Below, piece by piece: positions 31,521 to 39,882 of a stretch of DNA of 64,000 nt; positions within the stretch are counted from its first letter, which is position 1; every line of letters begins with the position of its first letter. The translations under genes were made by a program, and so were the position numbers. The stretch covers positions 62,001-126,000 of the forward strand of contig NZ_VTTP01000007.1 of assembly GCF_008364845.1 (NCBI RefSeq). The letters run 5' to 3'. Under the pieces are notes generated by a model, which saw nothing but the letters and a program-made list of their open reading frames with translations, was not told where the DNA came from and made no database searches. The stretch comes from Actinotalea subterranea (GTDB lineage Bacteria > Actinomycetota > Actinomycetes > Actinomycetales > Cellulomonadaceae).

Positions 31521-32945
31521 ATGCGTAGAGCCAAGATTGTGTGCACCATCGGACCCGCGACCGAGTCGCCCGAGCAGATCCAGGCGCTCGTCGACGCCGG
31601 CATGGACGTCGCGCGGATCAACCGCAGCCACGGTGAGGCGTCCGAGCACGCCGCCGTGATCAAGCGCGTGCGCGACGCCGCGAAGGCCTCCGGCCGCGCC
31701 GTCGCCGTGCTGGTCGACCTCCAGGGCCCGAAGATCCGCCTGGGCCGGTTCGTCGAGGGCAAGCACGAGCTCGCCGACGGCGACGTCTTCACCATCACGA
31801 CCGAGGACGTCCCCGGCACCAAGGAGCTCGTCTCCACCACGTACAAGGGCCTGCCGGGCGACGCCAAGGTCGGCGACCGCATCCTCATCGACGACGGTCG
31901 TGTCGCCGTGCGGATCACCGCAGTCGAGGGCCCGCGCGTCATCACGCGCGTCGAGGTCGGCGGTCCGGTGTCCAACAACAAGGGCCTCAACCTCCCGGGC
32001 GTCGCTGTCAACGTCCCGGCCATGTCCGACAAGGACGAGCAGGACCTGCGGTGGGGCCTCGCCCAGGGCTGCGACCTCATCGCCCTGTCGTTCGTGCGCA
32101 GCGCGGCCGACTACGACGACGTCGCGCGGATCATGGCGGAGGAGGGCCGCACGGTCCCCGTCATCGCCAAGGTCGAGAAGCCGCAGGCGGTCGAGAACCT
32201 CGTCGAGATCGTCGACGCGTTCGACGGCATCATGGTCGCCCGCGGCGACCTCGGCGTCGAGCTGCCGCTCGAGCAGGTCCCGATCGTCCAGAAGCGTGCG
32301 ATCGAGCTGGCGCGTCGCTCGGCGAAGCCGGTGATCGTCGCCACCCAGGTGCTCGAGTCGATGATCTCCGCGCCGCGGCCGACGCGCGCCGAGGCCTCCG
32401 ACTGCGCCAACGCGGTGCTCGACGGCGCCGACGCGGTCATGCTCTCGGGCGAGACCAGCGTGGGTGAGTACCCGATCGAGGCCGTGCGCACCATGGCGCG
32501 GATCATCGAGAACACCGAGGAGCACGGTCGGGAGCGCATGGCGCCCCTCGGCTGGAGCCCGCAGACGCGCGGTGGCTCGATCACCCGCGCCGCGGCAGAG
32601 GTCGGCGAGACGCTCGGCGTCAAGTACCTCGTGACCTTCACGCAGAGCGGTGACTCGGCCCGGCGCGTCTCGCGTCTGCGCTCGTCGATCCCGATGCTGG
32701 CGTTCACGCCCGACGCGCACGTGCGCAACACGCTCGCCCTGACGTGGGGCGTGCAGACGTACGAGGTCCCGACCGTGGCGCACTCCGACGCGATGGTCAT
32801 GCAGGTGGACCAGACGCTGCGGGCCAACGGCCTCGCGGAGGACGGCGACCTCGTGGTCATCGTCTACGGCGCGCCCGTGGGCGTCCCCGGCACGACGAAC
32901 TCGCTGCTGGTCCACAAGATCGGCACCGAGGTCGACATCCACTGA
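31521..32945 (+). CDS. pyk: Pyruvate kinase
   Basis: Last step of glycolysis: phosphoenolpyruvate plus ADP to pyruvate plus ATP. It is 474 residues. The start MRRAKIVCTIGPATESPEQI is canonical. The active-site Lys/Glu/Asp signature is VIAKVEKPQAVENLVEIV followed by GIMVARGDLGVELP. K+ and nucleotide-binding regions and the C-terminal allosteric domain are of normal length. It is a single-gene unit with its own promoter and a strong hairpin at 32986-33015. Confidence 0.98.
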   Translation: MRRAKIVCTIGPATESPEQIQALVDAGMDVARINRSHGEASEHAAVIKRVRDAAKASGRAVAVLVDLQGPKIRLGRFVEGKHELADGDVFTITTEDVPGTKELVSTTYKGLPGDAKVGDRILIDDGRVAVRITAVEGPRVITRVEVGGPVSNNKGLNLPGVAVNVPAMSDKDEQDLRWGLAQGCDLIALSFVRSAADYDDVARIMAEEGRTVPVIAKVEKPQAVENLVEIVDAFDGIMVARGDLGVELPLEQVPIVQKRAIELARRSAKPVIVATQVLESMISAPRPTRAEASDCANAVLDGADAVMLSGETSVGEYPIEAVRTMARIIENTEEHGRERMAPLGWSPQTRGGSITRAAAEVGETLGVKYLVTFTQSGDSARRVSRLRSSIPMLAFTPDAHVRNTLALTWGVQTYEVPTVAHSDAMVMQVDQTLRANGLAEDGDLVVIVYGAPVGVPGTTNSLLVHKIGTEVDIH

Positions 32946-32985
32946 CGTACCGCGCCCCCGAGGGCGCGGCAGACGGCACGCATCG

Positions 32986-33015
32986 GCGGGGCCCCGGGAT
33001 CGTCCGGGGCCCCGC
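32986..33015 (+). terminator. Hairpin terminator of pyk
   Basis: A perfect 12-bp stem, GCGGGGCCCCGG and complement, with a 6-nt loop, followed by TTGCC, 40 nt past the stop. Confidence 0.75.
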
Positions 33016-33177
33016 TTGCCACGTCCGGCCCCTACCGTGCGGCAAGCGGTCGGCACCGGGCCCGCGCAGGGCGCCTCGGTCGCAGGTGGCGCCGCGGGCC
33101 CGCCGCCTGGCACGGTGTGCTGAGCACGGTGCCGGGCGCCGTGCTCGGCGCGTGCCGAGCGGGCGGAGGGACCACGG

Positions 33178-33942
33178 GTGGCAACGATCGACCTGAACAG
33201 CGACGTGGGGGAGTCGTTCGGCTCCTGGACGATGGCCGACGACCCCGCGATCATGGCGGTCGTCTCGAGCGCCAACGTCGCGTGCGGTTTCCACGCCGGG
33301 GACCCGGTCACGGCTCGCCGGACCTGCACCGACGCCGCGAGGCTCGGGGTCGCCGTCGGGGCGCACGTGGGCTACCGCGACCTGGCGGGGTTCGGTCGGC
33401 GGTTCATGGACCTCTCCGCGGCCGAGCTGGTCGACGACGTCGTCTACCAGATCGGTGCGCTCCAGGCGATGGCCGCCGTGTCGGGGACGGCCGTGCGGTA
33501 CGTCAAGCCGCACGGTGCGCTGTACAACGCGATCGTGCACCACGAGGTCCAGGCCGGCGCCGTCGTCGAGGCGGTCGCGTCCGTCGATCCGGGGCTGCCG
33601 TTGCTCGTCCTGCCAGGCAGCGTGGTGGAGCGGCTCGCCCAGCGGGCCGGCCTGCGCACCGTCGTCGAGGCGTTCGTCGACCGCGCGTACACGCCCGAGG
33701 GCACCCTCGTGCCGAGGACCGTGACGGGGGCGGTCCTCACGGACCCGCTGCGGGTCGCCGAACGCGCGGTGCGGCTCGCCGTCGAAGGCGCGGTCGACGC
33801 GCTCGACGGCAGCGACGTGAGACTCGTGCCCCAGACGCTGTGCGTGCACGGCGACACCCCCGGCGCCGTCGGGATCGCCCGGGCGGTCCGCGCCGCGCTC
33901 GACGAGGCGGGCGTGGGCGTGACGAGCTTCGTATGGGCCTGA
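33178..33942 (+). CDS. pxpA: 5-oxoprolinase subunit PxpA (LamB/YcsF family)
   Basis: With PxpB and PxpC it hydrolyses 5-oxoproline (pyroglutamate), a damage product of glutamine, to glutamate using ATP. It is 254 residues from GTG 33178. Family motifs are [53 protein letters not shown] and [10 protein letters not shown]. It overlaps the next gene by 10 nt. The family also includes relatives in other amide and lactam pathways, but the linked pxpB/C part supports oxoprolinase. Confidence 0.94.
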   Translation: MATIDLNSDVGESFGSWTMADDPAIMAVVSSANVACGFHAGDPVTARRTCTDAARLGVAVGAHVGYRDLAGFGRRFMDLSAAELVDDVVYQIGALQAMAAVSGTAVRYVKPHGALYNAIVHHEVQAGAVVEAVASVDPGLPLLVLPGSVVERLAQRAGLRTVVEAFVDRAYTPEGTLVPRTVTGAVLTDPLRVAERAVRLAVEGAVDALDGSDVRLVPQTLCVHGDTPGAVGIARAVRAALDEAGVGVTSFVWA

Positions 33943-35567
33943 TCGGCCCGACACCCCCGAGCGGCTCGAGCGGCCCGGCCGGCTCGAGCGGCTCACGCAG
34001 AGTGCTGCCGCTCGGGGCCCGCGCCCTCCTCGTCGAGTGCGGCGGCGTCGCCGAGGTCGTCGGTCTCCACGCGGCCCTCGAGGTCGATCCCCTGCCCGGG
34101 CAGAGCGAGGTCCTTGCGGCGGCCTCGACGGTGCTCGTCGTGCTCGAGCACCCGCGCTACCGTGCGGGCGCCGCGCTGGATCTCGCCGCGCGCCCGGTCG
34201 TGGCCCGGGCGACGGCTCGGGGCACGACCGTCGTGCTGGACACGGTCTACGACGGCGAGGACCTGACCGTCGTCGCCGAGCTGACGGGGATGAGTCCTGA
34301 CGCGCTCGTCGCGCGGCACGCCGGGCAGCAGTGGACGGCCGCGTTCATCGGCTTCGCGCCGGGTTTCGCGTACCTCGTGGGTGAGGACCCGCCGTTCGAC
34401 GTGCCCAGGCGCGCGACGCCGCGGGCCGTGGTGCCCGCCGGTGCCGTGGGCCTCGCGGGCGCCTTCTCCGCCGTCTACCCCCGCGCGACGCCGGGGGGCT
34501 GGCAGCTCATCGGGCGGACCGACGCCCCGATGTGGGACGTCGCACGGCAGCCACCCGCTCTGCTCCGGCCGGGGGACGCGGTGCGCTTCCGCCCGGTGCG
34601 CGCCCGTTCCGCGGGCGCGTCCAGGACTCCTGCGGCGCACGTGCCGAGGGCTGACGCCCAGCCGTCCGGACCGCCGCCGGGGCGCGCCCTGGTCGTCGAG
34701 GCGACGGGCGCACTCAGCGTCGTCACGGACCTCGGGCGGCCGGGCATGCTGGACCTCGGCGTGTCGCCGTCCGGCGCCGTCGACCGTGGGGCGTGCGTCC
34801 GCGCGAACCGGCTCGTGGGCAACCCTCGCGGCGCCGCGGTCGTCGAGACGGCCCTGGGTGGCCTGGTCGTCGTCGCGCGCGGGGACCAGGTCCTCGCGGT
34901 GACGGGCGCCCCCGTGGGGCTCGTGGTGCGGTCGGGCGCCGGCGAGCGGCGGCAGCCGGGCGGTGAGCCGTTCCGGCTGCGCGACGGCGAGCGGCTGACC
35001 CTCGAGGAGCCCGTCACCGGGCTGCGGTCCTACGTCGCGGTGCGCGGCGGGCTCGATGTCCCGCTCGTGCTCGGGAGCCGGTCGACCGACGTGCTGTCCG
35101 GGCTCGGTCCCGCGCCGCTGCGTCCGGGCGACGAGCTGCCCGTGCTGCCGGCCGGTGGGGAGGCCGTCGAGGTGCCCGTCCCCGCCGCGCAGCCGGCACG
35201 GGACGACCAGGCCGGACCGGTGGTCGTCGACGTGGACCCCGGGCCGCGGCAGGACTGGTTCCGGCCGGGCACGTTCGAGGTGCTCTGCAGCCAGGAGTGG
35301 CGCGTCGGGCACAGCTCGAACCGCGTGGGGCTGCGGCTCGAGGGCCGCCCGCTCGTGCGGGCCCGCGACGGGGAGCTGCCCAGCGAGGGCATGGTGGCCG
35401 GGGCCGTCCAGGTGCCACCCTCCGGGGAGCCCCTGGTGTTCCTCGCCGACCACCCCGTGACCGGGGGCTACCCCGTCCTGGCGGTGGTCCGCGAGGCGCA
35501 CCTCGACCGGCTGGCACAGGTGCGCCCCGGCCAGACCGTGCGGTTCCGCGGCGGTGGACCCGGGTGA
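33933..35567 (+). CDS. Fused 5-oxoprolinase subunits PxpB-PxpC
   Basis: One 544-residue protein joins two usually separate subunits. Residues about 20-225 are PxpB/KipI-like ([30 protein letters not shown]). Residues about 250-540 are PxpC/KipA-like ([55 protein letters not shown]). A 25-30 residue Ala/Pro/Arg linker separates them. A Gly/Ser-rich N-terminal leader precedes the PxpB domain. With PxpA this makes a full ATP-dependent oxoprolinase. The order A then BC and the 10-nt overlap support a single complex. The fusion occurs in other actinobacteria too. Confidence 0.92.
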   Translation: MGLIGPTPPSGSSGPAGSSGSRRVLPLGARALLVECGGVAEVVGLHAALEVDPLPGQSEVLAAASTVLVVLEHPRYRAGAALDLAARPVVARATARGTTVVLDTVYDGEDLTVVAELTGMSPDALVARHAGQQWTAAFIGFAPGFAYLVGEDPPFDVPRRATPRAVVPAGAVGLAGAFSAVYPRATPGGWQLIGRTDAPMWDVARQPPALLRPGDAVRFRPVRARSAGASRTPAAHVPRADAQPSGPPPGRALVVEATGALSVVTDLGRPGMLDLGVSPSGAVDRGACVRANRLVGNPRGAAVVETALGGLVVVARGDQVLAVTGAPVGLVVRSGAGERRQPGGEPFRLRDGERLTLEEPVTGLRSYVAVRGGLDVPLVLGSRSTDVLSGLGPAPLRPGDELPVLPAGGEAVEVPVPAAQPARDDQAGPVVVDVDPGPRQDWFRPGTFEVLCSQEWRVGHSSNRVGLRLEGRPLVRARDGELPSEGMVAGAVQVPPSGEPLVFLADHPVTGGYPVLAVVREAHLDRLAQVRPGQTVRFRGGGPG

Positions 35568-35601
35568 CGCGGGCGCCCGGGCGGGGCGTCGGCGCCGTGG
35601 C

Positions 35602-35632
35602 GCACCGGCCCCCGTCGGACGGGGGCCGGTGC
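35602..35632. terminator. Bidirectional terminator between pxpBC and terC
   Basis: A perfect 14-bp stem, GCACCGGCCCCCGT and complement, with a 3-nt loop in the 75-nt gap between converging genes. Confidence 0.8.
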
Positions 35633-35642
35633 ACCTCCGGGC

Positions 35643-36839
35643 CTACGGGGTGACGGTGTCCGGGTGGGCCCGGTGCGCTTCCTTGGCGCGGTGGATGAGC
35701 TCCGCGAGCTCGTCCTGGTCGGCCACGGCCTTGGGGTGGCGGTCGCGCAGCGCGAGGAGGGTGCGCTCCTCGTCGAGCAGCTCGGCATAGATGCGCTCGC
35801 GCTCGGCGAGATCGGCCGTGTACTCGAGGTCGAGGTACTCGGTCGCGTGGCGCCGAGCGCTCGAGAGCGCGTTCTGCGCCTTTCCGGCGGGGCTGAGCAG
35901 GGACGCGAGGACCGTCACGACGAGGACGCCGATGATCACGCTGAGCGACAGCGCCGTGCTGACCTCGACGACCGGGACGGCCTCGCCGCCGTTGACGAAC
36001 GGCAGGTTGTTCTCATGCAGCGCGTGGAGGATGAGCTTGACGCCGATGAAGCCGAGGATCGCCGCGAGCCCGTACGACAGGTAGATGAGCCGGTCCAGGA
36101 GGCCGTCGATGAGGAAGTACAGCTGTCGCAGGCCGAGGAGCGAGAACGCGGTCGCGGTGAAGACGATGTACACGTTCTGCGTGAGGCCGAAGATCGCCGG
36201 GATCGAGTCGAGCGCGAAGAGGATGTCCGTGCCGCCGATGGCGACCATGACCAGGAGCATCGGCGTGAGGGCGCGTCGCCCCTGGTGCATCGTGAAGAGC
36301 TTGTCGCCGTCGTAGTGCTCGGTCGTGTGGAACACGCGTCGCGCGAACCGGATGAACAGGTTGTCCGCCGCGTGCGAGTCCTCACTCTCGGGCTTGAGCA
36401 GGTTGCCTGCCGTGACGAGGAGGATCAGGCCGAACGCGTAGAACACCCACGCGAACGAGTTGATCAGCGCCGCCCCGAGGAGGATGAACCCTGTGCGTGC
36501 GATGAGTGAGAACGTGATGCCGAAGAGCAGGACCTTCTGCTGGTCCTCGCGGGGCACCCGGAAGCTCGACATGATGATGAGGAAGACGAAGAGGTTGTCG
36601 ACCGACAACGCCTTCTCGGTGATGTAGCCGGCGAAGTACTCCGAGCCCATCTGCCCGCCGCCCCACACGAGCACACCGAGCCCGAAGGCGACGGCGATGC
36701 CGATGTAGAGGGCCGACCACGTGGCCGCCTCCCGCAGCGTCGGCGTGTGGGCCTTGCGGACGTGGAACACGTAGTCGAACGCGAGCAGGGCAAGGATGCC
36801 CAGGATCGTCACGCCCCAGACAAGCGGGGTCACCTGCAT
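35643..36839 (-). CDS. TerC-family integral membrane protein
   Basis: A 398-residue protein of the TerC/Alx family, linked in characterised members to manganese efflux, metalation of exported proteins or tellurite resistance. About nine membrane segments are visible. The conserved acidic motifs are GYITEKALSVDNLFVFLII and GGTDILFALDSIPAIFGLTQ, whose Glu/Asp residues likely bind metal. A charged cytoplasmic tail of about 80 residues follows (SARRHATEYLDLEYTADLAE). The start has a GGAGGAAG site. I checked the leader for the yybP-ykoY manganese riboswitch and did not find it. Confidence 0.9.
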   Translation of the reverse strand: MQVTPLVWGVTILGILALLAFDYVFHVRKAHTPTLREAATWSALYIGIAVAFGLGVLVWGGGQMGSEYFAGYITEKALSVDNLFVFLIIMSSFRVPREDQQKVLLFGITFSLIARTGFILLGAALINSFAWVFYAFGLILLVTAGNLLKPESEDSHAADNLFIRFARRVFHTTEHYDGDKLFTMHQGRRALTPMLLVMVAIGGTDILFALDSIPAIFGLTQNVYIVFTATAFSLLGLRQLYFLIDGLLDRLIYLSYGLAAILGFIGVKLILHALHENNLPFVNGGEAVPVVEVSTALSLSVIIGVLVVTVLASLLSPAGKAQNALSSARRHATEYLDLEYTADLAERERIYAELLDEERTLLALRDRHPKAVADQDELAELIHRAKEAHRAHPDTVTP

Positions 36840-37005
36840 CGTGGTGCTTCCTCCAGGTTCGGTGCCGCGCGCGGGCGGCGGTCGACGGACGGGGCCGTCG
36901 CGGGTGCCCGTCCTACGTCAGTCTCGCGTGTGCGGCTGCGTAGGGCGAACGAGCGTGGTGCGCGCGAGGTTCCCGGGCGGTCCCGTGCTCCTCGTCGCCG
37001 CGCCC

Positions 37006-37011
37006 TAGGAT
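37006..37011 (+). promoter_or_regulatory. Candidate -10 element of the polyol dehydrogenase operon
   Basis: TAGGAT lies 25 nt before ATG 37037, in the 197-nt divergent gap with terC. Confidence 0.4.
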
Positions 37012-37036
37012 CGAATGGATACGACCGGCGACGCGG

Positions 37037-38071
37037 ATGGACTGGCTCATGGCGATGATGACGGCGGCACGTCTGCACGGGGCCGGTGACGTGCGGCTCG
37101 GGACCGAGGAGGCGCCGGTCGCCGGACCGGGCGAAGAGCTCGTCCGTGTGACGGCTGTCGGTCTGTGCGGCTCGGACCTGCACTGGTTCGGGCAGGGAGG
37201 TATCGGCGACGCCCAGCTGGACCGTCCGCTCGTGCTCGGTCACGAGTTCGCGGGTGTGATCGCCGAGGGGCCGCGTGCGGGGACGCCCGTCGCGGTCGAC
37301 CCCGCCCGTCCCTGCGGCTCGTGCGAGGACTGCCTCGATGGCAACCGCAACCTGTGCCCGCAGGTCGTCTTCGCCGGTCACGGGACCAACGACGGCGGGC
37401 TGCGCGAGCTCGTCGCGTGGCGCAGCGACGCGCTCCACCCGGTGCCGGAGTCCTTCAGCGCGGCGGACACCGCGATGCTCGAGCCGCTCGGCGTCGCCCT
37501 GCACGCGCTCGACCTGGGGCACCCGCGCCTCGGCGGGACCGTGGCCGTCGTCGGGGCGGGCCCGATCGGCCTGTGCGCCGTCCAGCTGGCCCGACGCGCG
37601 GGCGCGGTCCGTGTCGTGGCGGTCGAGCCGCTCGCGCACCGTCGGGAGGCCGCCGCACGCCTGGGGGCGGACCTCGTGCTCGACCCGGGGGCGGGCGACG
37701 TCGGTGCGCAGGTCCGCGAGGCGACCGAGGGGCGCGGCGTCGACGTCGCGTTCGAGGTCGCCGGCAACGACTCGGCCGTCGCCATCGCGGTCCAGAGCGC
37801 CCGGCCCGGTGGGCGCGTGGTCCTCGCGGGCATCCCGGACGAGGACACGACGGAGTTCCCCGCGTCGGTCGCGCGTCGCAAGGGGCTGACGATCAAGCTG
37901 TCGCGGCGCATGAAGGAGGTCTACCCGCGTGCGACGCGGCTCGTGGCCGCCGGGATGGTCGACGTGACCTCCCTCGTCACGCACCGCTTCCCGCTCGCGC
38001 AGGCGGGGGCCGCCTTCGAGGTCGCGCAACGGCGAGACGGCCTCAAGGTCGTCGTCCACCCCGGCGCATGA
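37037..38071 (+). CDS. Zinc-dependent polyol/alcohol dehydrogenase (MDR family)
   Basis: A medium-chain zinc dehydrogenase of the sorbitol/xylitol dehydrogenase type, 344 residues. The catalytic zinc ligands are in GLCGSDLHWFG (Cys) and LVLGHEFAGVIAEG (His-Glu). Structural-zinc cysteines are in PCGSCEDCLDGNRNLC. The NAD-binding motif is VVGAGPIGLCAVQLA. ATG 37049 and 37058 (MTAARLHGAGD) are alternative starts and cannot be excluded. It overlaps the following FGGY kinase (ATGA), suggesting oxidation of a pentitol to a ketose that the kinase then phosphorylates. The substrate is inferred. Confidence 0.88.
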   Translation: MDWLMAMMTAARLHGAGDVRLGTEEAPVAGPGEELVRVTAVGLCGSDLHWFGQGGIGDAQLDRPLVLGHEFAGVIAEGPRAGTPVAVDPARPCGSCEDCLDGNRNLCPQVVFAGHGTNDGGLRELVAWRSDALHPVPESFSAADTAMLEPLGVALHALDLGHPRLGGTVAVVGAGPIGLCAVQLARRAGAVRVVAVEPLAHRREAAARLGADLVLDPGAGDVGAQVREATEGRGVDVAFEVAGNDSAVAIAVQSARPGGRVVLAGIPDEDTTEFPASVARRKGLTIKLSRRMKEVYPRATRLVAAGMVDVTSLVTHRFPLAQAGAAFEVAQRRDGLKVVVHPGA

Positions 38072-39576
38072 CCGCGCGCCGCAGGCTCGTCCTCGCCGTG
38101 GACGTGTCCACGACCGCCGCCAAGGCGGTCGTGGAGGACGAGGCGGGTCGTGTCGTCGCAGCTGCGTCGCGGCCGCTCGCGACGAGCAGTCCACGCGCGG
38201 CCTGGCACGAGCAGGACCCCTCGGACTGGTGGACGGCGACCCGTGGGGCGGTGGCCGAGGCGGTGGGGAGCCTGCCGCACCCGGCTGACGTCGCCGCGAT
38301 GTGCGTGACGCACCAGCGTGAGACGTTCGCGTGCCTCGACGGTGCCGGCCACGCGCTGCGGCCCGCCGTGCTGTGGGTCGACGGCCGTGCGCACGAGGAG
38401 ATCCGCGAGCTGGGCTCGGCGCGCGTGCACGAGCTCTCGGGCAAGCCTGCGGACACGACCCCGGCGCTCTACAAGCTCGCGTGGCTCGCGGAGCACGAGC
38501 CCGAGGTGCTCGACTCGGCCGAGCGCGTCGGCGACGTGCAGGCCTACCTCGCGCTCCGGCTCACCGGACGCTGGGCGACGGGGACCGGATCCGCGGACTC
38601 GCTCGGGCTCATGGACCTGCGTTCGGGGACCTGGGCCCCCGAGCTGCTCGGCGTGGCGCACGTGCGCCCGGACCAGCTCCCACAGCTGGTCCCCACCGGT
38701 GAGCTGATCGGTGAGCTCCTGCCGGAGGTCGCCCGCGACCTCGGCCTCGCGCCCGGGCTCCCGCTCGTCGCGGGCATCGGGGACGGTCAGGCCGCCGGCG
38801 TCGCCCTCGGCACGGCCACGCCGGGCGTCGCGTACCTCAACCTGGGGACGTCGATGGTCCTGGGCATCGAGGTGCCCCAGTACGTCTGGGACCCGGCGTT
38901 CCGCACGCTCGCCGGGCCGCGTCCCGGGACGTTCACCCTGGAGACGGTCCTCAACGCGGCCGCGTACGTCGCCGCATGGTGCCGCCGGGAGCTCGGGGAC
39001 GTCGGGCCGGGAGGCGAGCGCGGCGTCGAGCTCGAGGCGGCGGCCGCCGCCGTGCCGCCCGGCGCCGAGGGCCTGCTCACCGTCCCGTACTGGAACGCGG
39101 CGCAGACTCCCTACTGGGACCCGACGGCACGTGGTGCGACCGTGGGCTGGCACGGCCGCCACACGCGCGCGCACCTGTACAGGTCGATCCTGGAGGGTGT
39201 CGGCTACGAGCTGCGCCTGCACCTCGAGCGCCTCGAGGCTGCGACGGGGCGTCCGGTGCTGGAGATCCGCGCCGCCGGTGGTGGCGCGCGCAGCGGCCTG
39301 TGGGTGCAGATCCTCAGCGACATCACCCAGCGACCCGTGCGGGTGTGCGCCGACGGCGAGATGAGCGCGGCGGGCGCCGCCGTGCTCGCACGTGCGTACC
39401 TCGCCCGCACCGATGACGTCTTCGCATCGCCGCCTGTGCGCGCACCCGAGGGGCACGAGGTCACGCCGGACCCGGCGCTCGCCGAGCGGTACTCGGCCCT
39501 GTTCGGCGTGCAGCGACGCATCTACCCGCAGCTGCGCGACGTCTTCGCGGAACTCGTCGAGGCGCTCGGGGAGTAG
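38068..39576 (+). CDS. FGGY-family carbohydrate kinase, xylulokinase-like
   Basis: A 502-residue sugar kinase. The N-terminal ATPase-fold motif VLAVDVSTTAAKAVVED and the substrate loop WHEQDPSDWW are typical, as are CVTHQRETFACLD, GIGDGQAAGVALGT and NLGTSMVLGIEV. The second FGGY signature region is RAAGGGARSGLWVQILSDITQRPV. Pairing with a polyol dehydrogenase suggests D-xylulose or another ketopentose as substrate. Glycerol and gluconate kinases share the fold, so the exact sugar is uncertain. Confidence 0.88.
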   Translation: MTARRRLVLAVDVSTTAAKAVVEDEAGRVVAAASRPLATSSPRAAWHEQDPSDWWTATRGAVAEAVGSLPHPADVAAMCVTHQRETFACLDGAGHALRPAVLWVDGRAHEEIRELGSARVHELSGKPADTTPALYKLAWLAEHEPEVLDSAERVGDVQAYLALRLTGRWATGTGSADSLGLMDLRSGTWAPELLGVAHVRPDQLPQLVPTGELIGELLPEVARDLGLAPGLPLVAGIGDGQAAGVALGTATPGVAYLNLGTSMVLGIEVPQYVWDPAFRTLAGPRPGTFTLETVLNAAAYVAAWCRRELGDVGPGGERGVELEAAAAAVPPGAEGLLTVPYWNAAQTPYWDPTARGATVGWHGRHTRAHLYRSILEGVGYELRLHLERLEAATGRPVLEIRAAGGGARSGLWVQILSDITQRPVRVCADGEMSAAGAAVLARAYLARTDDVFASPPVRAPEGHEVTPDPALAERYSALFGVQRRIYPQLRDVFAELVEALGE

Positions 39577-39578
39577 CC

Positions 39579-39875
39579 GTGCCGTCCTACCGCCTCGTCC
39601 TGGCCGTCGGCACGCTCGGCCCCGGCGTCGATCCCGCGACCGTGCTGCCCACCACCGCTGCCGCCGCACGCGAGCGCGTGACGGTCGAGGCCTTCGACGT
39701 CGAGGTGGTCCGCGGGCAGGCCCGGGTCGTGGTCCGGTACAGCGCCGACGACGACGCGCAGGCCCTCGCGGCCGGCCGCGGGGTGCGCGCCGTCGTCTCC
39801 GGGATGGCTCACGTGACGGACAGCGCCATCACGCGTCGCTACGGGGCCCGCTGGTACGCGTGCCGGGACAGCTGA
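39579..39875 (+). CDS. Small uncharacterised protein downstream of FGGY kinase
   Basis: 98 residues from GTG 39579, 2 nt after the kinase stop, so probably translated in the same operon. I do not recognise a domain. It begins with strand-like PSYRLVLAVGTLGPGVDP. It has an acidic middle, VRYSADDDAQALAAGRG, and ends RRYGARWYACRDS. The alternating pattern suggests a small alpha/beta fold. Codon bias matches neighbouring genes, which favours a real protein. Confidence 0.6.
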   Translation: MPSYRLVLAVGTLGPGVDPATVLPTTAAAARERVTVEAFDVEVVRGQARVVVRYSADDDAQALAAGRGVRAVVSGMAHVTDSAITRRYGARWYACRDS

Positions 39876-39882
39876 CCCGCCC

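Noticed and set aside
36840-37036. Possible yybP-ykoY manganese riboswitch upstream of terC
   Set aside because: I looked for the conserved stem and loop sequences on the reverse strand and did not find them; only a short CCTACG/CGTAGG pairing is present.
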